NCBI GenBank assembly: GCA_003217835.1
Contig: QHMQ01000130.1
Location: forward strand, 1-10,249
Length of the DNA stretch: 10,249 nt
Direction: 5' to 3'
DNA from: Verrucomicrobiota bacterium
GTDB taxonomy: Bacteria; Verrucomicrobiota; Verrucomicrobiia; Chthoniobacterales; UBA10450
Shown here piece by piece: positions 5,454 to 10,249 of the stretch (the first letter of the stretch is position 1; each line of letters starts with the position of its first letter). A model generated the notes under the pieces. It saw only the letters and a program-made list of their open reading frames with translations. It was not told the origin of the DNA and did no database searches. Made by a program: the position numbers and the translations under genes.

Positions 5454-6267
5454 GTGGCCAATCCGTCGCCTGCTAAAGTCAGTGTGGAATGTCCACACTG
5501 TGGCTTTAAGCAGATGGAATATAGTGCGGCCAAAAGCTCAATGTGCCGCCAATGCGGCCGTTACTTTTCTCCATTTGCCCCGAAAGCTGCTCTGAAGCTA
5601 AGCGTAAAAGAAGAGACGCCCGCCCCAGACAATTCCTCGATCCGTCACAAATTTGAGGATTTTTGGAAGCGGCAACGGAGCTTGGTAGTCGAGTGTTTTG
5701 AATGCCAGCGAAAACAACAAGTTAGCGGTTCGGCTACTTCGACGATTTGTCCCGGATGCAGCGCCCATATTGATCTGCGCGATTACAAGATCAGCAGCGG
5801 TTTCAGCCGAACAATTCGAACACGCGGCGACGTGCATCTCATGGCTAAAGGAGATTTGAGCAGCTCTAGCGTGATTTGCAGATCGGCTTTAATTGAGGGC
5901 AAGCTGCGCGGTAATCTGCAGTGTGATGGCACTGCGACGATAAATTTCTCAGGAAGAATTCCTGGCCGTCTTACCGCCAGACATGTAATCGTCGAACGTA
6001 AAGTCAAGCATCGAAATCAAGGGAGCGATGTCGGGTGAAATCATTGCCCAAACAATTGTTACCATTCAAAAAAGGGGCTCACTCGAGGGAAATGTCACGG
6101 CCAAGGCGATCACAGTGGAGAAAGGCGGGATCTTTTCCGGTCAGCTCGTCATCGGTCAGGCTGGTCTGATGCAGGGGGAATTGTTGCCGGAACGAGAACC
6201 GGCGGCTGCGAGTACAGCGGAGCCTGACATTTCGGGCGCCACGCCCCAGCCCTTGCCCGCGACTTAG
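5454..6267 (+). pseudogene. Zinc-ribbon bactofilin, split by a frameshift near 6000
   Basis: Two frames together make one protein. The first (5454-6038, GTG start, 194 aa) has two zinc ribbons, CPHC...CRQC (residues 13-35) and CFEC...CPGC (81-101), then bactofilin rungs such as DVHLMAKGDLSSSSVICRSA and IEGKLRGNLQCDG, and ends in an unlikely tail after VIVERK. The second (ATG 6028 to TAG 6265-6267) continues the same fold with SIEIKGAMSGEI, then SLEGNVTAKAITVEKGGIF. Skipping one base near 6000 joins them; the join looks a few codons shorter than I expect for the family, so a small deletion is possible. The frames overlap by 11 bases (atgtcgggtga), so separate translation of the second part cannot be excluded, nor can a sequencing error. 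The GTG start has no close ribosome binding site and may depend on coupling to the upstream bactofilin. Confidence 0.75.
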
Positions 6268-6278
6268 CCCTTCGCTCG

Positions 6279-6698
6279 ATGCAAAGACTGCATCCACGCA
6301 GTCCCTACGATAAACTTGGCGGGTACGTGCATCTGCCACGTTTGATCGACAAGGCGAGGCTTCACCGGAAAAGTCTGCTCAACGGTTACAATTACAAAAC
6401 TGTTGGTTTTGATAAGCATTTGCTCGCGTTTCTAAAGCTGAACGGCAATGCATTTGAAGACGTCGCCAATAGCCTGGATGACGACGGTGCAATTTTACAC
6501 TGGGTACAGGAAAACGGAGCGAGACATTCGCCCGAGTCAATCGAACAGTGGAATGAGGCGATGATTTCTCGACATCCGGACACCGCTGCAAAAAAGGCGC
6601 GCTTTCTCCATTTTCTTAAAGAAGCGGGAGGCGAAGGTCGCAACGATATTCGAACGTATTTCGATCTGATCGAATTTGATGAAGGCCGCCTGAAGTAG
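6279..6698 (+). CDS. DUF5069 domain-containing protein
   Basis: The 139-residue soluble protein matches the DUF5069 pattern in order: RSPYDKLGGYVHLPRLIDKA (residues 7-26), a central F-x-x-x-L-x-x-x-G-N-x-F-E-D-V stretch, ILHWVQENG (71-79), EQWNEAM (88-94), and the closing YFDLIEFDEGRLK. The length is typical for the family. The function is unknown. It begins 11 bases after the frameshifted bactofilin stop with no clear ribosome binding site, so it is likely translated as part of the same plus-strand transcript. It is the last gene before a convergent junction. Confidence 0.85.
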   Translation: MQRLHPRSPYDKLGGYVHLPRLIDKARLHRKSLLNGYNYKTVGFDKHLLAFLKLNGNAFEDVANSLDDDGAILHWVQENGARHSPESIEQWNEAMISRHPDTAAKKARFLHFLKEAGGEGRNDIRTYFDLIEFDEGRLK

Positions 6699-6748
6699 GA
6701 TCGATAACGTTCCAGCATGCCCAATTCGCCGCTGCGAATCCGTGCGGT

Positions 6749-6775
6749 GGTGGACGGCTGCTCTCCACTGTTTTT
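6749..6775 (+). terminator. Weak intrinsic terminator at the convergent junction
   Basis: ggtgga (6749-6754) pairs with tccact (6764-6769, one G-U pair) around a nine-base loop, followed directly by gttttt. It would end plus-strand transcripts from the bactofilin/DUF5069 cluster. It overlaps the stop codon of the convergent nucleotidyltransferase gene. The stem is short, so confidence is limited. Confidence 0.4.
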
Positions 6776-7526
6776 AAGGGGCGACCTTTCGAAACATTTC
6801 GTCGGCTTCTTTCAGCGTCTCTTTGCTTCCAATGTCGAGCCATTTGCCTCTAAGCTGGAACGTTTTCACGGGCGTGCGCCCGTAGAGCCATTGCACAAAA
6901 CGACCCGGCTGATCTGGGTTATTGCCGGCAGCGAGATAGGTTGTAAAAAGGGAAAGCACTTTCGGTGAATAATAATAGAGGGCGATTGCGGCCAGGGTGC
7001 TTCGAGGTTTCTCTGGTTTTTCCTCAAAATGGGTGATGATTCCGTCCGCGTCGATTGCGATATTACCGTACTTCTTAATCGCCTCAGCATCGCCAACGTC
7101 ATAAACAGCCACGGTAGCGTCCGCCTTTTTTGCGCAGCCAACAAAACCGGCCAGCGATTCACTAAACAGATTGTCGCCCGCGACAATCAACAAATCGCTT
7201 TCAGTCAGATTCTGCCGGGTTACGACGAAATTGATATCTCCAATCGCGCCAAGCTTGTCGTCGTCGCTTTTGGAGCCGTCATTGATGATTTTGAATTTCA
7301 GTTTGGGCTGTCGACTTTGGTAGCGCTCGGCCCAGGCTTGGAAGTCATTCGCGAATTTGTCATTCGTCACGATATAAACCGTCTCCAGATCCGGAACATC
7401 GATAAGCTTGTCTACGACCCACTCGATGATCGGTTTGCCTCCGACGGGGAGCAGCGGCTTGGCCTTGTCGAGCGTTAGCGGATAAAGGCGCGTGGCATAG
7501 CCTGCTGCGAGAATAAGCGCGTTCAT
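6774..7526 (-). CDS. Sugar-1-phosphate nucleotidyltransferase family protein
   Basis: The 250-residue product is a full-length NTP_transferase fold. The nucleotide-binding motif LAAGYATRLYPLT (residues 6-18) uses G-Y-A-T-R-L in place of the usual G-x-G-T-R, a variant I know from a subgroup of these enzymes. KAKPLLPVGGKPII (21-34), the metal-binding aspartate in VAGDN (115-119), KKYGNI (151-156), FEEKP (167-171) and WLDIGS (229-234) follow in the expected order. Such enzymes join a sugar 1-phosphate and an NTP to make an NDP-sugar and pyrophosphate; the substrate cannot be told from sequence. The open frame continues upstream to 7760, but that part overlaps glnD in another frame, so I start at ATG 7524-7526, right at MNALILAAG. 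No ribosome binding site is seen. It follows glnD by 49 bases on the same strand and is probably cotranscribed. Confidence 0.87.
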   Translation of the reverse strand: MNALILAAGYATRLYPLTLDKAKPLLPVGGKPIIEWVVDKLIDVPDLETVYIVTNDKFANDFQAWAERYQSRQPKLKFKIINDGSKSDDDKLGAIGDINFVVTRQNLTESDLLIVAGDNLFSESLAGFVGCAKKADATVAVYDVGDAEAIKKYGNIAIDADGIITHFEEKPEKPRSTLAAIALYYYSPKVLSLFTTYLAAGNNPDQPGRFVQWLYGRTPVKTFQLRGKWLDIGSKETLKEADEMFRKVAP

Positions 7527-7575
7527 AAAAATGCGAAAAATGAACAACAAATTGCGAGGCGAACCGGCTCTTTTC

Positions 7576-10249
7576 TTACTTTGAGTTCGGGGCGCCTCCA
7601 CCAAGAATTGTCCGTTGAAGATGTTGCTGGATCGCAGTAATGCGGTGCGAATCGGTAACCTTGGTGTGGGTGGAGCGATCCACGACATACAAAGTGTCCA
7701 TCGCCGCGCCATCCTGCGTGTTAATACGCGAAAGCGCGATTGAAACGCTCTCGCGGTCAAGGGCGGCGAGAATATCGTAAAGCAGCCCGAGGCGGTCTGG
7801 AGCCTGAATCTCGATCAATGTATACATCGGATGCGTTTTATTATCCATGTCGATGTGAGTGGGAAATTCGATTCCTGGCGCAAGGCGGAGGCGGCTCTGA
7901 CGTTTCGCTCTTTCGATTAACGGAAGAAAATCGAAATTCTCATCCTCGAGGGCGCGACGCAAAGTTTGTTCGACCAGCGCGAATTCGCGTGGGTCGGTGA
8001 CGGCGTGCGCCTTCGTATTGCACACGCGAAAAACGCTCAGAACAACGTTGTCTCCCCGCGGGAAAACGTCCGCGCTCAGGATATTGATCGGCACGACCGA
8101 AAACGATCCGGCAATTCTGGCCAGCAACTGCTCATGGTCCCAGGTCCAAAAACTAACGAGGCTGTGGCTTTGCTCTGTGAAAGCTTTCCATTTGATGGTT
8201 GGCGCCAGTGGCTGTTCTCCTTGGCTGGAGACGTTCTCAAAAAACGAGCGCAACAGTTTGAGATGCTCAACGATTTCTGGCACATCGCAGCCGCGAAAAT
8301 AATTGTCCGGCATAAAATCAAAATGCGCCTCAATTTCGTCGGCATAATCAGGGGGAAGAGCTGCAGCCACCGAAACCTGCAAGCTCTCGCGCACGATTTT
8401 TGTTTGTTCGTAATAAGCTTTCTGATCGGCCAGGTAGCGGGAGGTCTCGTGAAACAATTCCCAGACAAGCGATTCTTTCCAATCGGACCATGCCTCTGCG
8501 CTTGTGCCCTGGCCGTCAGCCAAAGTGAGCAGCATCAAAGCGTCTAAATTGTTTTGGTGCTTCACGATTTTGGCCAGCTCTGCCACCGTGGCAGGGTCAT
8601 CAAGATTTCTCTGTTGCGCGATCTTGGAGAGTGTGAGGTGATGGTCGACTAGCAGGATCAGAGACTTACGCTGCTCGGATGATAACTGCAGCCGAGTGGC
8701 GACGCGTTGGGCGAAAAGCGCGCTGGCTTCGGAGTGTGGCCGCGCTCCAACTGCTTTACCAGTGTCGTGCAAGAGTAACGCGAGATAGAGAACAAAGGGA
8801 TCGTCGAGCTGCTCGAAAATTTTGCGATAGGCCAGCAGCTTCGGATCATCCGTTTTTACAACGGCATCGAGCTTGTCGATGCAGACGAGCGTGTGTTCGT
8901 CGGCCGTGTAACGATGCAGAAACTCGTGTTGGACCAGACAGGTCAGCTGGCCGAATTCGGGAATGTATCGTCCTAGGAAATCGACGCGATGCATCGCTCG
9001 AAGGACGCGGCCCACTTCACCCTTCCGCGACAGAATCGCCGTGAAGATTTCGCGTGGCCCCCGCGCGTATTGATACGTCCGGGTGACTTGTTCGAGGCTT
9101 CGGCTCACCAAATCCGCCGCCTCCGGACTTAGATCCAGGACGTATTCTTGGATGAGTTGAAACGCTCGCATCATCTGCTCCGGATCTTTCCGGAAAAGAT
9201 CGCGTCGATCCGGATGCAGCTGTTTATTGCGAATAAAGAACGGTCCGCCAACCGGGGTTTTGTCCGGTCGTATTAATGGAAGAAAACTGAAAAGAGAACG
9301 GGTCCTGCTCGTGACATGGCCGCTTGCGAATTGTGCGGTAATACGTTCGGTCACACGGAAGATGTTTCGCGTGTGCTCGAAGTAATCTCGCATAAGCGCC
9401 TCGCTCCGGAGCTGACCGTTGCCAAGAGAATAGTTTAGTCGTTGAGCGATTTGTTCCTGCAAATTGAGATGCAGAATGTCGGTGGCGCGTCCGGTGGCAT
9501 AGTGCAAATCCGTACGCAAGCGAAGAAGAAAATCGTAGGCCCTCTCGATTCGCCGTTGGTCGGTTTCGCTCAGCCAGTCTTTGCCAACAAGTTGGTTCGT
9601 GCTCAATGAACCCTCTTTGAAATACGTCATCCAAAGAAGATTTTGGTAATCGCGCAGTCCGCCACATCCGCTCTTCACGTGCGGTTCCTGGAGATAGACG
9701 CTGTCGCCGAATTTCTTGTGCCGTGCGACTTGATCTTGCATCCGCATTTCGACGTATTCCCGTTCGTGCCCTTGCACGCACTTGGAACGAAACTGCTCCC
9801 GAAATTCTCGCGCCAGCTCTACATCGCCTGTCAGGAAACGCGCCTCAAGCATCGCGGTTTTTGTTAGCATATCGCGATTAGCCTGCGAGATCGCTTCTTT
9901 GATCGAGCGGGTCGAATGTCCAACCTTGAAACCGCTGTCCCAGAGCAAATAGAGAACTTGCTCCACCATTTCCTCGATATGAGGCGAAATTTTCCTTGCC
10001 CCTTGCCGGTGCAGCAGCATGACGTCGATATCGCTAAACGGATTCAGCTCGCCTCGGCCGTATCCGCCCAGGGCAATCAATGCCAGCGGACCGCCAGACG
10101 CTTCTTCGGGGCGCGTAGCGGTAGACGCCGCTTCGAAGACGTATCGTAACAAAACGTCGACAAGATCGGCACGGTGCGTACAAATTTCACGGCCGCCATG
10201 ACCGGCTTGGTGTTTCAGGCGGAGCCGGTGTTCTTCGACCTTGAGAAAT
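7576..10249 (-). CDS. glnD: GlnD, bifunctional PII uridylyltransferase/uridylyl-removing enzyme (start beyond window)
   Basis: About 890 residues are visible and the frame is still open at the right edge; the visible start reads LKVEEHRLRLKHQAG then GREICTHRADLVDVLL, typical of the GlnD N-terminus. Counting from the edge, the nucleotidyltransferase motif GGYGRGELNPFSDIDV is at 61-76, the EPHVKSGCGGLRDYQNLLWM block at 188-207, and the HD domain at about 440-560, with metal ligands in HRYTADEHT, LLHDTGK (492-498) and PHSEAS. Two ACT domains close the protein, about 702-777 (ending NVVLSVFRV) and 807-880 (APDRLGLLYDIL, then DGAAMDTLYVVD). In the known family the enzyme uridylylates PII when glutamine is low, removes UMP when glutamine is high, and senses glutamine through the ACT domains. 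All catalytic motifs look intact. The leftmost start-like codon at 10150-10152 is internal. Confidence 0.95.
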   Translation of the reverse strand, partial: FLKVEEHRLRLKHQAGHGGREICTHRADLVDVLLRYVFEAASTATRPEEASGGPLALIALGGYGRGELNPFSDIDVMLLHRQGARKISPHIEEMVEQVLYLLWDSGFKVGHSTRSIKEAISQANRDMLTKTAMLEARFLTGDVELAREFREQFRSKCVQGHEREYVEMRMQDQVARHKKFGDSVYLQEPHVKSGCGGLRDYQNLLWMTYFKEGSLSTNQLVGKDWLSETDQRRIERAYDFLLRLRTDLHYATGRATDILHLNLQEQIAQRLNYSLGNGQLRSEALMRDYFEHTRNIFRVTERITAQFASGHVTSRTRSLFSFLPLIRPDKTPVGGPFFIRNKQLHPDRRDLFRKDPEQMMRAFQLIQEYVLDLSPEAADLVSRSLEQVTRTYQYARGPREIFTAILSRKGEVGRVLRAMHRVDFLGRYIPEFGQLTCLVQHEFLHRYTADEHTLVCIDKLDAVVKTDDPKLLAYRKIFEQLDDPFVLYLALLLHDTGKAVGARPHSEASALFAQRVATRLQLSSEQRKSLILLVDHHLTLSKIAQQRNLDDPATVAELAKIVKHQNNLDALMLLTLADGQGTSAEAWSDWKESLVWELFHETSRYLADQKAYYEQTKIVRESLQVSVAAALPPDYADEIEAHFDFMPDNYFRGCDVPEIVEHLKLLRSFFENVSSQGEQPLAPTIKWKAFTEQSHSLVSFWTWDHEQLLARIAGSFSVVPINILSADVFPRGDNVVLSVFRVCNTKAHAVTDPREFALVEQTLRRALEDENFDFLPLIERAKRQSRLRLAPGIEFPTHIDMDNKTHPMYTLIEIQAPDRLGLLYDILAALDRESVSIALSRINTQDGAAMDTLYVVDRSTHTKVTDSHRITAIQQHLQRTILGGGAPNSK

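Noticed and set aside
5006..5533. Minus-strand open frame of 175 codons
   Set aside because: It is antisense to the clear bactofilin gene; a shadow frame.
7527..7760. N-terminal extension of the nucleotidyltransferase frame
   Set aside because: It overlaps the conserved second ACT domain of glnD in another frame and lies before the natural MNALILAAG start.
9224..9781. Minus-strand open frame of 185 codons
   Set aside because: It lies inside glnD in another frame; Arg-rich shadow of a GC-rich gene.

Overview
The window looks like chromosomal DNA of a Gram-negative, soil-type bacterium, most likely a member of the Verrucomicrobiota (Chthoniobacterales-like). This is inferred from the kinds of genes present (tandem bactofilins, one with zinc ribbons; a DUF5069 protein; a FecR-domain secreted protein; an STT3-like GT-C membrane protein; a large GlnD). 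No search was run, so the taxonomy is an inference.

Layout. (1) 1-551, minus strand: the N-terminal part of hflK, running off the left edge. (2) About 600-3145: a gene-poor, mosaic stretch. It holds a decayed 5' half of a tRNA, two pairs of diverged direct repeats that each carry a conserved short reading frame, a hairpin terminator, a truncated FecR-domain gene, a broken HicB-like antitoxin, one intact small gene of unknown function and a minus-strand reading frame with an internal stop. It reads as a graveyard of small mobile or repetitive elements. Its borders are notable: the tRNA 5'-half fragment (726-757) lies at the left and the intact tRNA-Ile2(CAT) at 3170-3242 at the right. (3) 3296-6698, plus strand: a compact cluster of GT-C membrane glycosyltransferase-like protein, bactofilin, second (zinc-ribbon) bactofilin that is frameshifted, and a DUF5069 protein. 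(4) 6774-10249, minus strand: a sugar-phosphate nucleotidyltransferase downstream of glnD, which runs off the right edge. Regions 3 and 4 converge at about 6700-6775.

How the genes fit together. The plus-strand cluster suggests an envelope or cell-shape function: a multi-spanning glycosyltransferase-like protein beside two cytoskeletal scaffold proteins. The minus-strand pair joins nitrogen signalling (GlnD, PII uridylylation) with sugar-nucleotide synthesis; no functional link between those two can be shown from sequence alone. The most unusual material is the accessory stretch 600-3145, where the repeat copies differ mostly at third codon positions and so descend from short coding sequences rather than from non-coding repeats.
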